Assembly: GCA_905479265.1 (NCBI GenBank)
Contig: CAJQLX010000012.1
Coordinates: 1-59,534, forward strand
Origin: an uncultured Alphaproteobacteria bacterium
Lineage (GTDB): Bacteria > Pseudomonadota > Alphaproteobacteria > UBA7985
DNA length: 59,534 bases
Direction: 5' to 3'
A model generated the notes under the pieces. That model was not told the DNA's origin. It worked only from the letters and a program-made list of their open reading frames with translations, and ran no database searches. Position 1 is the stretch's first letter. The number at the start of each line of letters is the position of its first letter. The translations under genes and the position numbers were made by a program. Below are positions 27,341 through 36,230 of the stretch, in pieces.

Positions 27341-27382
27341 AAAAAGCCGTTTCCCAGCAATATGGGAGACGGCTTTTTCTTT
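27341..27382. terminator. Strong bidirectional terminator after the MttB-like pair
   Basis: AAAAAGCCGTTTCCC (27341-27355) pairs with GGGAGACGGCTTTTT (27364-27378), with a run of T on the plus strand and of A on the left flank. It lies between convergent genes and can serve both. Confidence 0.88.
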
Positions 27383-27419
27383 AGTCTCGTGTTGAGACTG
27401 GGCAGACAACCAGCTCGCG

Positions 27420-27656
27420 CTAGTCTGCGCAGTACTCGCCAGTCTTTGAGTATGCGATTTCTTCGCAAGACGACAAAGAGCTGGAAACCACAGTTGTGGA
27501 CGCGCCGGTCAGAACCTGACCGTGAGTCGTACCTGTTGTAATCACTGTACCAGTGGACCCAACACCGATTCCGCCGCTCGTAAGAACGACTTCTTCGGAT
27601 GGTACGCATGCACCCAATGTAAGAGCAGCAATAGCTGCCAAAGCGAAACGCTTCAT
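27420..27656 (-). CDS. Small lipoprotein (78 aa), uncharacterised
   Basis: The short protein has a lipoprotein signal, MKRFALAAIAALTLGAC, with lipobox LGAC at 14-17. The mature 61 residues are rich in Gly, Thr, Ser and Val (GGIGVGSTGTVITTGTTHG) and end with a two-cysteine segment, SCEEIAYSKTGEYCAD, that could form a disulfide. Start chosen at 27656 because GGGAG is nine bases upstream; the longer open frame has no support. No family was recognised. It shares its strand with the L,D-transpeptidase gene located upstream, 271 bases away. Confidence 0.72.
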   Translation of the reverse strand: MKRFALAAIAALTLGACVPSEEVVLTSGGIGVGSTGTVITTGTTHGQVLTGASTTVVSSSLSSCEEIAYSKTGEYCAD

Positions 27657-27927
27657 TTGTATTTTCTCCCGAATTACGGACGACGGCACTTTAGTAACCG
27701 ATTGCGACAGAAGAGTGGCTTTTGACGGCCACACACGCGCCGACGTCGCTGCTACGGCACTATGTGTCCGTTTAGACGATTCGTGCAAAGAAACGCAAGT
27801 TTCTTAGAGGGTTATGTGAAAAATTTTCCTAAGAGTTACAGAAATACCGCGCTTAGGATCGAGTCCTAAAGTCGTATTCACTAGTTTTCCCTTAATTTTC
27901 ACCTAGTCCCATAACTGAGGCGCAGAA

Positions 27928-29502
27928 TCAGAAGATGTCACCAATATTGGTCACGCCGCCCAATCGGCTGGTCGCCAGAGACTCGGAGCCGGAAGGGTAG
28001 CCCATGCGAGCGCGCAGCGATGCGTTTTGCTCGTAAATATCGGGCATAATCACCAACTCCCCATCGTGGCTGGGCCAGGCGTTGTAATAGATGGTGTAGA
28101 CCGGCACATCGCGATTCAGGCTGACATGCGTAATCTCCCGCGATTCCATGCGCGCCACGATTTCTTCGAACGTGAACTCGCCGGGCTTGTCGCCGGCAAG
28201 AAGCCAATGCGCAAAGTGCTCCGAAGCGCCAACCCGGACACAGCCGGACGATTTTGCGCGCTCTGGCAATTCGAACAACGAGTCATCCGGGCTATCGTGC
28301 ATGTAGATCGATGAGGAATTCTCAAGGTTAAACCGAACCCCACCCAGCACGTTCTGCGGCCCTGATTCCTGCTTCCAGGTATAATTTCGGACATTGATGT
28401 TGTTGAAATCCAAATCAAACGGGCTGACACGGCGGGAGCCGGAGTAGATCGACAGCCCCATTTTGTTGAGGAAGTCCGGCCCCTTTTCCAAGGCCAGCGG
28501 CACCAAATCCTTCTCCACGATGGAATAGGGCGCGGTCCAATCTGGGCTAAACTTCAGGCCCGTGATCCTGTCATTGCTCAACGGCGTTCGGCGTGTTGGC
28601 CGACCAACGACAACGTTGACGCCAAAGGCAACGCTGGAACCTTCCATGGCCATCAACTCAGCCGCACCGATATTCAGCATAACCCAACGCCCTTGCGACG
28701 GCAGATTAGGCTCGCCCCACCGCAACTTCTCCATATTCACGCGATAGGTCACAAACTCAGCCGGTGACAGGTACGGCAAGTCAGTCTGTGCCGCTTGCTT
28801 CATGGCGGAATAGAACCGCGTCTTGGGTGACAGACCATTGAGCCAGCCAGAGAAATCCGCCGTTTGCAGGCCTCGGGTCAGCTCGGAGGCGGGATCAATC
28901 CGTGGAGCCGGGTTGTACCGACCCTCTTTTACATCACGGATATACCGCAGCAATCCGGCTGTAAGCTCCAGATCAATCTGTGAAACTTGGGTGCCATCGA
29001 GCGTTCCGCCCGGCAAACCGCGATCGGCTGGCAGGTAATCATTCGGCACCAAACCGTCTATTTTCGAGCCCTGAAACTGCCGAATGAGGACTTGAGCGGC
29101 AGGCAGCCAACCATCTTGGGTAAACCAGATGGGGTTGTATCCGTTCTGCGCGTAAATCCGGTTGAGCTGTGAGGGCGAAACGCCAGAGGCTCGCACCGGC
29201 AAGGGCGACTTTCCCGTCAGATAGGGTCGAATGGTATCTGCGCCTGACCGGGGCAATGCATAGGTTGCCGTGGTCTCAGGGACCGCAACCCTCGACGCCA
29301 CTTCCGTGGTGCCCGGCCCTTCTTCGATATTGGCAATCAACACCGTTTCAGCGCCAGCCGCCTCGGACGAAATAAACTCCGTCCCGCCCTCATACGGCAC
29401 TTCTTCAACAATCACACACGCCGCGAAACCAAAGCTGAGGGCCAGCAGCCCTGAGACAACCAAGCGCTTCATCGGCAAATTACGATTTAACGTGCGATAC
29501 AT
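27928..29502 (-). CDS. L,D-transpeptidase, YcbB/LdtD-like
   Basis: A 524-residue murein L,D-transpeptidase that makes 3-3 crosslinks. The catalytic YkuD domain is near the C-terminus: YMHDSPDDSLFELPERAKSS followed by GCVRVG, with catalytic cysteine at about residue 421. A peptidoglycan-binding-like scaffold precedes it (RIYAQNGYNPIWFTQDGWLP, VLIRQFQGSKIDGLVPNDYL). The N-terminus looks like a lipoprotein signal (LALSFGFAAC), slightly off the lipobox consensus, so an anchored or a soluble periplasmic form are both possible. The ATG at 29502 is preceded by GGAAGGGA; the open frame extends 25 codons further and an internal ATG at 29472 lacks a binding site. Confidence 0.9.
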   Translation of the reverse strand: MYRTLNRNLPMKRLVVSGLLALSFGFAACVIVEEVPYEGGTEFISSEAAGAETVLIANIEEGPGTTEVASRVAVPETTATYALPRSGADTIRPYLTGKSPLPVRASGVSPSQLNRIYAQNGYNPIWFTQDGWLPAAQVLIRQFQGSKIDGLVPNDYLPADRGLPGGTLDGTQVSQIDLELTAGLLRYIRDVKEGRYNPAPRIDPASELTRGLQTADFSGWLNGLSPKTRFYSAMKQAAQTDLPYLSPAEFVTYRVNMEKLRWGEPNLPSQGRWVMLNIGAAELMAMEGSSVAFGVNVVVGRPTRRTPLSNDRITGLKFSPDWTAPYSIVEKDLVPLALEKGPDFLNKMGLSIYSGSRRVSPFDLDFNNINVRNYTWKQESGPQNVLGGVRFNLENSSSIYMHDSPDDSLFELPERAKSSGCVRVGASEHFAHWLLAGDKPGEFTFEEIVARMESREITHVSLNRDVPVYTIYYNAWPSHDGELVIMPDIYEQNASLRARMGYPSGSESLATSRLGGVTNIGDIF

Positions 29503-29902
29503 AGGGTCCCTTCCGGACGGTGACGCGAGAGAGAGTGTGTGAAGGCGATTCACGTCGAAGCTGTCTCCATATGACATTCTGCGAATTTCTCAACAGGTGG
29601 CACGACAATCTGAGCCGATGATCCGATAATTCACGGTCTTTTGTTCAATAATGCGCTGTTTTTGCGACGCTTTCTCGTGACCTTTGACGCCAAATCGATG
29701 TCTTCGCGTTTCAGCGTTGAGGTTAAATTTACAATTTTTATGCATCTCCCCGCTTTAGATTCGCAGAGACGGTTTCAGGCGCTCGGTTTGTGGGTGGCTG
29801 CTTTCAACCATCCTCGTGGCTGCAAACTTGCGTGCATTGCCACGGGCCTCCATACCCTTAGTATCAAAAGTTGAACCTTTTTAGGCAAAGTGAGAGGCCA
29901 GA
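29503..29902. promoter_or_regulatory. Divergent intergenic region between L,D-transpeptidase and cysK
   Basis: There is no convincing gene in these 400 bases; a 77-codon open frame with a TTG start has no ribosome binding site. A sigma70-like pair for cysK is TTGCCA (29837-29842), 16 bases, then TAGTAT (29859-29864), which would give a leader of about 30 bases. GAGAGG before the cysK ATG is its ribosome binding site. The transpeptidase promoter must lie in the left half but was not recognised. Confidence 0.4.
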
Positions 29903-30925
29903 ATGTCCGAGAACTTCAAAATGCCCATCCGCGACGGATTTGTGGAAGCCATTGGAAACACGCCTCTTGTGCGGCTGAGAAAGGCATCAGAAGAAACCGG
30001 CTGCACCATTCTCGGCAAAGCAGAATTCATGAACCCCGGTGGTTCCGTCAAGGATCGCGCCGCCCTGGGCATCGTCCAAGCGGCCGAGGCCTCAGGCCAG
30101 CTCAAGCCCGGTGCAACAATCGTTGAAGGCACCGCTGGCAATACGGGTATTGGCATTGCGCACGTCGCCGCGGCGCGGGGTTACAAAGCGACGATTGTCA
30201 TGCCGGAAACCCAAAGTCAGGAGAAGAAAGACGCCCTGCGCCAATTGGGTGCTGAGCTGATTTTGGTCCCTGCGGTGCCGTATCGTGACCCGAACAACTA
30301 CGTGAAATATTCGGCGCGCCTTGCCGAAGAGCGCGCTGCTGCCACACCCGGCATGGCGATTTGGGCCAACCAGTTCGACAACACCGCGAACCGCGATACA
30401 CACGCACGCACAACGGGACCAGAGATCCTGCGCGATCTGGACGGCAAGGTTGATGCTTTCATTTGTGCGGTCGGTTCAGGGGGCACGCTTGCGGGTGTTG
30501 GCAGCGCCTTGCGCACCGGAAATCCCAACGCAAAAATTGGTCTGGTTGATCCCTACGGCGCCGCTCTCTATGCCTACTACACCGACGGTGAGCTGAAATC
30601 CGAGGGCGGTTCGATCACCGAAGGCATTGGCCAAGGTCGCATCACGGCGAACTTGGAAGGCTTCAAACCGGATCACGCTTACCGCGTGTCGGATGAAGAA
30701 ATGCTCCAGCGGGCTTACCAACTCATGCAGGATGAAGGGCTGTTCCTTGGCGGTTCAGCGGCTTTGAACGTCGAAGGCGCGGTAAAAATGGCCGCAGACA
30801 TGCCAAAGGGCTCGACCATCGTTACCATCCTTTGCGATGGTGGTGGTCGCTACGCTTCGAAAATGTACAACCCAGATTTCCTACGCAGCAAGGGTCTCCC
30901 CACGCCGCCTTGGATGGAAGGCTAA
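29903..30925 (+). CDS. cysK: Cysteine synthase A
   Basis: The 340-residue PLP enzyme makes cysteine from O-acetylserine and sulfide. The PLP lysine lies in NPGGSVKDRAAL, the substrate loop is EGTAGNTGIGIAHVAAARG, and phosphate binding is at GSGGTLAGVGSAL. It is somewhat longer than E. coli CysK and has a C-terminal extension SKGLPTPPWMEG typical of a subgroup found in alphaproteobacteria. It overlaps nothing and is followed after five bases by a sulfurtransferase gene, which suggests a shared role in cysteine and sulfane-sulfur metabolism. Confidence 0.93.
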   Translation: MSENFKMPIRDGFVEAIGNTPLVRLRKASEETGCTILGKAEFMNPGGSVKDRAALGIVQAAEASGQLKPGATIVEGTAGNTGIGIAHVAAARGYKATIVMPETQSQEKKDALRQLGAELILVPAVPYRDPNNYVKYSARLAEERAAATPGMAIWANQFDNTANRDTHARTTGPEILRDLDGKVDAFICAVGSGGTLAGVGSALRTGNPNAKIGLVDPYGAALYAYYTDGELKSEGGSITEGIGQGRITANLEGFKPDHAYRVSDEEMLQRAYQLMQDEGLFLGGSAALNVEGAVKMAADMPKGSTIVTILCDGGGRYASKMYNPDFLRSKGLPTPPWMEG

Positions 30926-30930
30926 GTCTC

Positions 30931-31773
30931 ATGGCATCCGCGCTTATCTCCGCCGCTGATCTGGCCCAACGGATCAAATCCGGTGAGTCGGTCAAGCTGC
31001 TCGACGGAACATTTTACCTTCCCAATGAAGGCAAGGATGCCAAGGCGCTGTTTGAACAAGCCCACATCGCTGGTGCGCAGTTCTTTGATATTGATGCGGT
31101 TTGCACGCCCTCCGACCTGCCCCACACGGCCCCGACGCCTGAGATTTTTGCGACGGCGGTGGGTGCGCTCGGGATTGGTGCGCAGGACTTGGTGGTAGTC
31201 TACGACCAGAAAAACCTGTTCAGCGCCCCGCGCGTTTGGTGGACTTTCCGAATGTTTGGCCATGATAGCGTTTTGGTGCTCAACGGCGGTTTACCCGCGT
31301 GGATTGCCGCGGGCGGTGATGTTGTATCCGGCTCTGCCTCGCCCCAATCCGTGACCTACACCCCACGCGGTGATTTTCGGTCAACCTTCCTCGCTGACAA
31401 AGACGATGTCCAATCGGCGCTCGATGCCGGGCAGCCCGTGACGGACGCGCGTCCTGCGGGTCGCTTCACCGGCGCGGACAAGGAACCTCGGGCGGGGATG
31501 CGCAGCGGGCACATGCCGGGCGCAACCAGCGTACCGCTATCAACATTAGTAGCGCATAACGGCGAAATGGTCGCAAAATCTGAAATTCAGACTGCATTTA
31601 AGGATATTGATCCAGAAAGTCCGATAATCACGACCTGCGGCTCAGGCGTCACCGCTGCGGGATTGAGCCTCAGCCTCCACGAAATCGGCCTCAATAGCCG
31701 TGTTTACGATGGTTCTTGGTCCGAATGGGGTCGCGAAACATCAGACGGCGCAGTCATTACCGGCGATTCTTAA
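30931..31773 (+). CDS. sseA: Sulfurtransferase, 3-mercaptopyruvate/thiosulfate type
   Basis: The 280-residue protein has two rhodanese domains. The C-terminal one has the active loop CGSGVTAAG, whose CGSGV form is typical of 3-mercaptopyruvate sulfurtransferase, and is preceded by MRSGHMPGATSVPLSTL. The N-terminal inactive domain has LLDGTFYLPNEGKDA and AHIAGAQFFDIDAVC. The frame continues 33 codons upstream inside cysK, but the ATG at 30931 directly after the cysK stop fits the family start MASALISAADLAQRI. It probably runs with cysK in one transcript. Confidence 0.92.
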   Translation: MASALISAADLAQRIKSGESVKLLDGTFYLPNEGKDAKALFEQAHIAGAQFFDIDAVCTPSDLPHTAPTPEIFATAVGALGIGAQDLVVVYDQKNLFSAPRVWWTFRMFGHDSVLVLNGGLPAWIAAGGDVVSGSASPQSVTYTPRGDFRSTFLADKDDVQSALDAGQPVTDARPAGRFTGADKEPRAGMRSGHMPGATSVPLSTLVAHNGEMVAKSEIQTAFKDIDPESPIITTCGSGVTAAGLSLSLHEIGLNSRVYDGSWSEWGRETSDGAVITGDS

Positions 31774-31876
31774 ACGGCGGTAAATCGCTGGCACGCCATT
31801 TGCTCCCTCCGGCTTGAACAAAAAGAGCGAAAACAATTGCTCTATCGAACCTAAGTGGAATGGGCGAACCAAAGTC

Positions 31877-32518
31877 ATGAAAAACGACATGTTTGCGATT
31901 ATCGTCGCAGCCGTCGGCATCAGCGTCACGGGCGCTGCGGTGTCGCAGAATTTAGTCGACTCAGTTTCAAACGAAACCGACCTGAAAATTTACTCGCAGT
32001 CTTTGGGCCGCACGGTAGCCGATAGCAATTACTACACGGAAATCATCCGAACCGCAGTGGACCGCGATCCGTATCTTGCCGCAACATCAGTGGCTTATCA
32101 GAACCAGTACGGCGACACGTCCGCACAGACCCGCCAATTGGATTACCAAAATCGAGCGTCCGGCTGGCGATTGGTCGGTGTTGAACCAGCGCCGATTTCC
32201 GGTGAAATTGTGGGCCTGCAGCCCGTCGCAAGCGGCCTGCCTGCAGGATCGGTTGAGGTTGTCGGTGCCGAACTCGCGCGGTTTCGTGTGAACCCCGGCG
32301 TTCGGCTATACCGCGCTCCGTCGGGCAAATTCTTCTACGTCGAAGACCCAACCGCGCCCGGCTCCGTTGGTGCTAACCTGGTCTATGGCCAAGCGCCAGA
32401 AGGATCCGTGGCTGTTGACCCGCTCAGCGTTGGTGTGACGGAAGTGCCAGAAGGCTTCGCGGTTGTTCGCGGGCCAGACGGCCGCCTCTACCTCGCACCT
32501 GCGGCGGCGTACCAGTAA
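31877..32518 (+). CDS. Uncharacterised secreted or membrane-anchored protein (213 aa)
   Basis: No family was recognised. An N-terminal hydrophobic segment, MFAIIVAAVGISVTGAAVSQ, is a signal peptide or anchor. The remaining sequence is rich in Gly, Val, Pro, Ala and Tyr with beta-like stretches (GEIVGLQPVASGLPAGSVEV, AVVRGPDGRLYLAPAAAY). The frame reaches back to 31814 but that part is polar and unlike a signal, so the ATG at 31877 is preferred; its ribosome binding site is weak. A terminator-like hairpin follows. Confidence 0.65.
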   Translation: MKNDMFAIIVAAVGISVTGAAVSQNLVDSVSNETDLKIYSQSLGRTVADSNYYTEIIRTAVDRDPYLAATSVAYQNQYGDTSAQTRQLDYQNRASGWRLVGVEPAPISGEIVGLQPVASGLPAGSVEVVGAELARFRVNPGVRLYRAPSGKFFYVEDPTAPGSVGANLVYGQAPEGSVAVDPLSVGVTEVPEGFAVVRGPDGRLYLAPAAAYQ

Positions 32519-32526
32519 ACGGAAAA

Positions 32527-32563
32527 CGGCGCTGCTGACTTGGGCCGTCAACAGCGCCGATTC
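32527..32563 (+). terminator. Terminator-like hairpin
   Basis: CGGCGCTG-C-TGAC (32527-32539) pairs with GTCA-A-CAGCGCCG (32547-32559), interrupted by one mismatch. The tail is only ATTCTCT, so strength is doubtful. It separates convergent genes. Confidence 0.5.
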
Positions 32564-32584
32564 TCTGTGCTGAACAGCGTTAGG

Positions 32585-33010
32585 CTAGGGTTTCAAAACC
32601 TTGGCCAGCGCCTGAACATAAGCCTGATTGACGCCGTAAGCGCGTCGGCCAAACACGGACCACGCATACAAACTGACCCGCAGCTCACCGTTTTCAGTCT
32701 CGTTGATCCAATAGGATAAACCGTTAGGAAAGCGCAGCGTCCGGGTGCGAATGACGAAAACACCCGATAAATCACGAATCTCGCGCGCTTCACCCTTCTT
32801 CCGGTCAACGGCAAAGGCCTCAATCGCTGCGTGAATCCCCTCGGCGTCCAAACCCGTGACGACGATCGAGCTTCCGTTGGCCTCAATCGCAGCAAGATCA
32901 GCGTCGGCATAGAGATAATCATTCCCCCGCCGCGTCCGACGAAGTTCATCCAAAGAGCGCAGTTTGATCGAGTCATCGGCAAAGAGACTCTCAAAAAATT
33001 CACCGAACAT
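32585..33010 (-). CDS. DUF1499-like protein (141 aa)
   Basis: The protein resembles DUF1499 members: RTRTLRFPNGLSYWINETEN is like the RxxxxRFPDDV segment and VSLYAWSVFGRRAYGVNQAY stands where the usual SxSRxGxxDxGxN motif is found. The similarity is partial and was judged by eye. The function of DUF1499 is unknown. There is no signal peptide. It diverges from the UbiH-type gene across 77 bases. The ATG at 33010 has no good ribosome binding site, so the exact start is uncertain. Confidence 0.6.
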   Translation of the reverse strand: MFGEFFESLFADDSIKLRSLDELRRTRRGNDYLYADADLAAIEANGSSIVVTGLDAEGIHAAIEAFAVDRKKGEAREIRDLSGVFVIRTRTLRFPNGLSYWINETENGELRVSLYAWSVFGRRAYGVNQAYVQALAKVLKP

Positions 33011-33087
33011 GACAAAACTCGTTTTGGGGATTGCTACGACCCAGCCGCGACAGGCTGTACCTTGTTATAACCGGTTACATAACGCAC

Positions 33088-34290
33088 ATGAGCCATATGG
33101 AAACATCTAGTTCAGAATTGTTGGTTATTGGTGGCGGCCCGGTTGGCTTGTCTCTCGCGCTTGGTTTGGCGCAGCGGGGGCATGGGGTAAAATTATTGGA
33201 TGCTGGCCCCGACCCTCGTCAGTTGAAAACACCACCACCCGCGCGTTCAACAGCGCTTATGCCGCTTAGTCTGGAAACCCTGACCGATCTGGGCGCATGG
33301 CCTCGTGTTGCACATATGAGTCAGCCGCTGGACAAACTTCGTCTGATTGACGATCAGGCTGACCGGTGGACCAACCCGGTTATCGAAGTTTTCAGCGCGG
33401 ATGAGATCACAGACACGCCCTTTGGTTCGAACATCATCAACACGGATTTGACCGCGGCCTTGCTGGATTTGGCAGACGACACCGACGGGCTTTCGCTGCA
33501 CTACGACAGCGCTGTTGAAAGCTGGAAACCCGGCGAAGTCACACTGGCCGATGGCGTCGTCATGACCGGCGACCTGATTTTCGACTGCGCAGGCCGACAT
33601 TCCCCCGTCCCAGCCCAAGCCGGGATCGCCATCAAGGACCACCGCCCCAACCAAATCGCGCTGGTGTGTCAGATCGAGCATTCCATCGATCACGACAACA
33701 TTTCCACGGAATTTCAGCGTCGCGAAGGGCCATTGACGACCGTCCCCCTGCCCCGATCAGACCGCGACAAACCGCGTTCGGCGATCGTGTGGGTGCATCG
33801 CCCAGAGAATGCGGAAAAACTGGGTGATTTGGACGACGACGCCTTCCAAAAGACCCTGCAAAGTGCGCTGCGCGGGGTTTTGGGAGAGATCACTGGCATG
33901 CGTGCGCGGGGTGGGTTCAAAGTCGGAACGCAAATTGCCGAAACCTTCCACGGTCCGCAATTGGCGCTGGTCGGCGAAACGGCGCACGTCCTGCCGCCAC
34001 TCGGGGCTCAGGGGCTGAATTCATCGTTCGCAGACGTGGCCGTCTTACTGTCTCTTTTTGACCATCCATCCAAAGTCGCAGACCCCGATATGCTAAGGCG
34101 CTATGGTGCCAAAAGGCGGAGCGATGTAATAAGTCGTTTAACGGCGACCCACTTTTTGAACCAAGCGATACAAAACGATCGTTTGGGGCTCGATCACGCT
34201 AGACGCGGGGCTTTAAAAAGCCTCGGTTGGCTAAAACCGGTTCGCCACGGATTGATGCGCGCAGGAATGCGCCCTTTTGGAGTGGGCTGA
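33088..34290 (+). CDS. UbiH/COQ6-family FAD monooxygenase
   Basis: The 400-residue flavoprotein belongs to the UbiH/UbiF/VisC family of ubiquinone-ring hydroxylases. FAD motifs are LLVIGGGPVGLSLALGLAQR, DLIFDCAGRHSPV and LVGETAHVLPPLGAQGLNSS; in the last one the usual GDAAH reads GETAH. Which ring position it hydroxylates cannot be told from sequence, so no symbol is given. Starts at 33088 and 33097 are both possible; neither has a clear binding site. The eda gene follows after six bases, a tight pair without obvious metabolic link. Confidence 0.88.
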   Translation: MSHMETSSSELLVIGGGPVGLSLALGLAQRGHGVKLLDAGPDPRQLKTPPPARSTALMPLSLETLTDLGAWPRVAHMSQPLDKLRLIDDQADRWTNPVIEVFSADEITDTPFGSNIINTDLTAALLDLADDTDGLSLHYDSAVESWKPGEVTLADGVVMTGDLIFDCAGRHSPVPAQAGIAIKDHRPNQIALVCQIEHSIDHDNISTEFQRREGPLTTVPLPRSDRDKPRSAIVWVHRPENAEKLGDLDDDAFQKTLQSALRGVLGEITGMRARGGFKVGTQIAETFHGPQLALVGETAHVLPPLGAQGLNSSFADVAVLLSLFDHPSKVADPDMLRRYGAKRRSDVISRLTATHFLNQAIQNDRLGLDHARRGALKSLGWLKPVRHGLMRAGMRPFGVG

Positions 34291-34296
34291 ACCGAA

Positions 34297-34941
34297 ATGA
34301 CCAATGCGACTGCTACTGATTTTGTGATTGATGCAGCACCAGTTATTCCAGTCGTGGTTATCGAGGATGCGAGTAAAGCCGCCGATCTCGCCAAGGCGCT
34401 GGTTGACGGCGGATTACCCTGCATCGAAATCACTCTCCGCACGCCGGCGGCCATGGCTGCACTGGAAGCCGTCGCTGGTGTCGAGGGCGCCATTCCCGGT
34501 GTGGGCACTGTCGTGACGCCGGCGCAGTTGCAAGCGGCAAAGGACGCGGGCGCGCAGTTCGCGGTTTCACCGGGCCATACGGCTCAGTTGCTGGACGCAG
34601 CAGACGTCCTTGGCATGCCCTACCTGCCCGGCGCGGCGACGCCAGCGGAAATGCAGAGCTTGATGGAACGCGGGTACAAAAACCTGAAATTCTTCCCTGC
34701 CGAAGCCTCTGGCGGTGCCGCCTATTTGAAGAACTTTGCCAGCGTCTTCAAGTCGATCCGGTTCTGTCCAACCGGGGGTGTTTCGCTCAAAAATATGGAC
34801 CAATACCTCAGCTTGCCCAACGTCGACGTGGTCGGCGGATCTTGGGTCGCGCCTAAAAGCGCGGTGGAGACCGGCAATTGGGGTGAGTTGACGACCCTAG
34901 CGAAGGACGCCATCAAGGCCGCTCACGCCATTAACGGTTGA
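34297..34941 (+). CDS. eda: 2-dehydro-3-deoxyphosphogluconate aldolase
   Basis: A 214-residue class I aldolase that splits KDPG to pyruvate and glyceraldehyde-3-phosphate. The Schiff-base lysine is in KNLKFFPAEASGG and the acid/base glutamate in CIEITLRTPAAM; phosphate is bound at FCPTGGVSL. It is the last Entner-Doudoroff enzyme and faces the glk-edd-pgl-zwf genes across one small gene, so all steps from glucose are encoded within 7 kb. It may also serve 4-hydroxy-2-oxoglutarate, as E. coli Eda does. Confidence 0.95.
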   Translation: MTNATATDFVIDAAPVIPVVVIEDASKAADLAKALVDGGLPCIEITLRTPAAMAALEAVAGVEGAIPGVGTVVTPAQLQAAKDAGAQFAVSPGHTAQLLDAADVLGMPYLPGAATPAEMQSLMERGYKNLKFFPAEASGGAAYLKNFASVFKSIRFCPTGGVSLKNMDQYLSLPNVDVVGGSWVAPKSAVETGNWGELTTLAKDAIKAAHAING

Positions 34942-34950
34942 GGTCCGACC

Positions 34951-35247
34951 ATGTCTTCCGATTCATCAATGCCCCAGACGTCCGCAGAACTTCGCGAAAT
35001 GGTGGAACGTGCCACGGCGGAACAGCGCCTTGCACTCGCCAAAGCGGGAATCACGCTCGCCGTTTTGCAGGAAAAGCTCCGCATGGGCTTTACCAACGAA
35101 GAGGTCGCAACGGTTCTCGCGACTGACGAAGACGACGAGGTCATCACTGAAGCCTATGAGCTATGGCGGCAGCGGTTGGAACAGTTCACAGAGACGTTGA
35201 ACGACGAAGGCCAGCTGAACGACGACGGCAGCTTTGACGAAGAATAG
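34951..35247 (+). CDS. Uncharacterised small acidic protein (98 aa)
   Basis: No family was recognised. The protein is helical and acidic, with no signal peptide or membrane segment. It has ELREMVERATAEQRLALAKA, then MGFTNEEVATVLATDEDDEV, and an acidic tail GQLNDDGSFDEE. GAGG lies before the ATG, nine bases after eda, so it is likely co-transcribed with it. Codon use looks like that of its neighbours and the frame is clean, which argues for a real gene. Confidence 0.7.
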   Translation: MSSDSSMPQTSAELREMVERATAEQRLALAKAGITLAVLQEKLRMGFTNEEVATVLATDEDDEVITEAYELWRQRLEQFTETLNDEGQLNDDGSFDEE

Positions 35248-35252
35248 GCGGC

Positions 35253-36227
35253 TTACGTATAGGACGCCGCCGCCACGCAACCCGTCAGCGCCGGCGTATC
35301 GCCGATCAGCAAGTAAGTCGGAATATCCGCGTTAAATTTCTGCATCCGGCCCTTGTCTTCAAAACGGGTGCGGAAAGCGGACGTGGGCAAGAAATCGCGA
35401 AGCGCCAAAGCGACACCACCGGCGAGATAAACCCCGCCACGCGAGCCAAGCGTAAGCGCCAAGTCACCGCCAAACTTTCCCAACAGCCCGCAGAACAGCG
35501 AAATTGTTTGCCGCTGCAGCGATGTTTCCTCGGCCATGCCGGTTTCTACGATCTCTTTCGCGGATTGCGGCAGCACGGGGATTTGCTCGATCTCTGCCAA
35601 AGCCTCAAACAGCATTTCCAGGCCGGAACCACACAGCAGCCGCTCAGCGGAAACACGGCCACCGGGAATGCGTCGCCGCAGAATCTGCAGAATTCGGTCT
35701 TCGATTTCACGGCGCGGGGCAAAGGCAACGTGTCCGCCTTCGCCTGACAACACAATCCATCCCCCAGCACGATCAGGCACCGCACCCGAAACGCCGAGCC
35801 CGGTGCCCGGGCCAAAGATCGCTTTGGGTGAACCCTCGACCGGCTCTCCGCTACCGAGCTTGAGCAACTCACGCTCAGGCAAGTAGGGAATCGCATTGGC
35901 CAAGCCGCTGAAATCATTGATCAGCAGAAAATCGAGATCGAACAATCGCGCAATGTGAGCCTTGTCGATCAACCACGATCCGTTGGTCAGGGAAACAACA
36001 TCGTCCTCGACCGGACCCGCAGCGGCGAAACAGGCCTTCTTAATCCCGCCAATTTCAGCTTCAGACAGGCCCAGATCGTCAAAATACTTGCGAACAGCGG
36101 TTTCCGGGTTGGGGAACGTGCTGATCTGGTACTTCAGGATTTGTTCCACGGGCTTTTGCGGCTCGGTTCCCAGGCCAAAGCGAACGTTGGTTCCGCCAAT
36201 ATCAGCAACCAGAATCGGGCCTGCCAT
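35253..36227 (-). CDS. glk: Glucokinase
   Basis: The 324-residue ROK-unrelated bacterial glucokinase phosphorylates glucose with ATP. ATP phosphate binding is at VADIGGTNVRFGLG and FGPGTGLGVSG, and the catalytic aspartate in LLINDFSGLANAIPYL. It starts three bases after the edd stop, so it closes a zwf-pgl-edd-glk operon. Glucose-6-phosphate made here enters Zwf, the first gene of the same operon. Length is normal. Confidence 0.94.
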   Translation of the reverse strand: MAGPILVADIGGTNVRFGLGTEPQKPVEQILKYQISTFPNPETAVRKYFDDLGLSEAEIGGIKKACFAAAGPVEDDVVSLTNGSWLIDKAHIARLFDLDFLLINDFSGLANAIPYLPERELLKLGSGEPVEGSPKAIFGPGTGLGVSGAVPDRAGGWIVLSGEGGHVAFAPRREIEDRILQILRRRIPGGRVSAERLLCGSGLEMLFEALAEIEQIPVLPQSAKEIVETGMAEETSLQRQTISLFCGLLGKFGGDLALTLGSRGGVYLAGGVALALRDFLPTSAFRTRFEDKGRMQKFNADIPTYLLIGDTPALTGCVAAASYT

Positions 36228-36230
36228 GGT

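Noticed and set aside
29641-29874. A 77-codon plus-strand frame upstream of cysK
   Set aside because: TTG start, no ribosome binding site, and it overlaps the likely cysK promoter.
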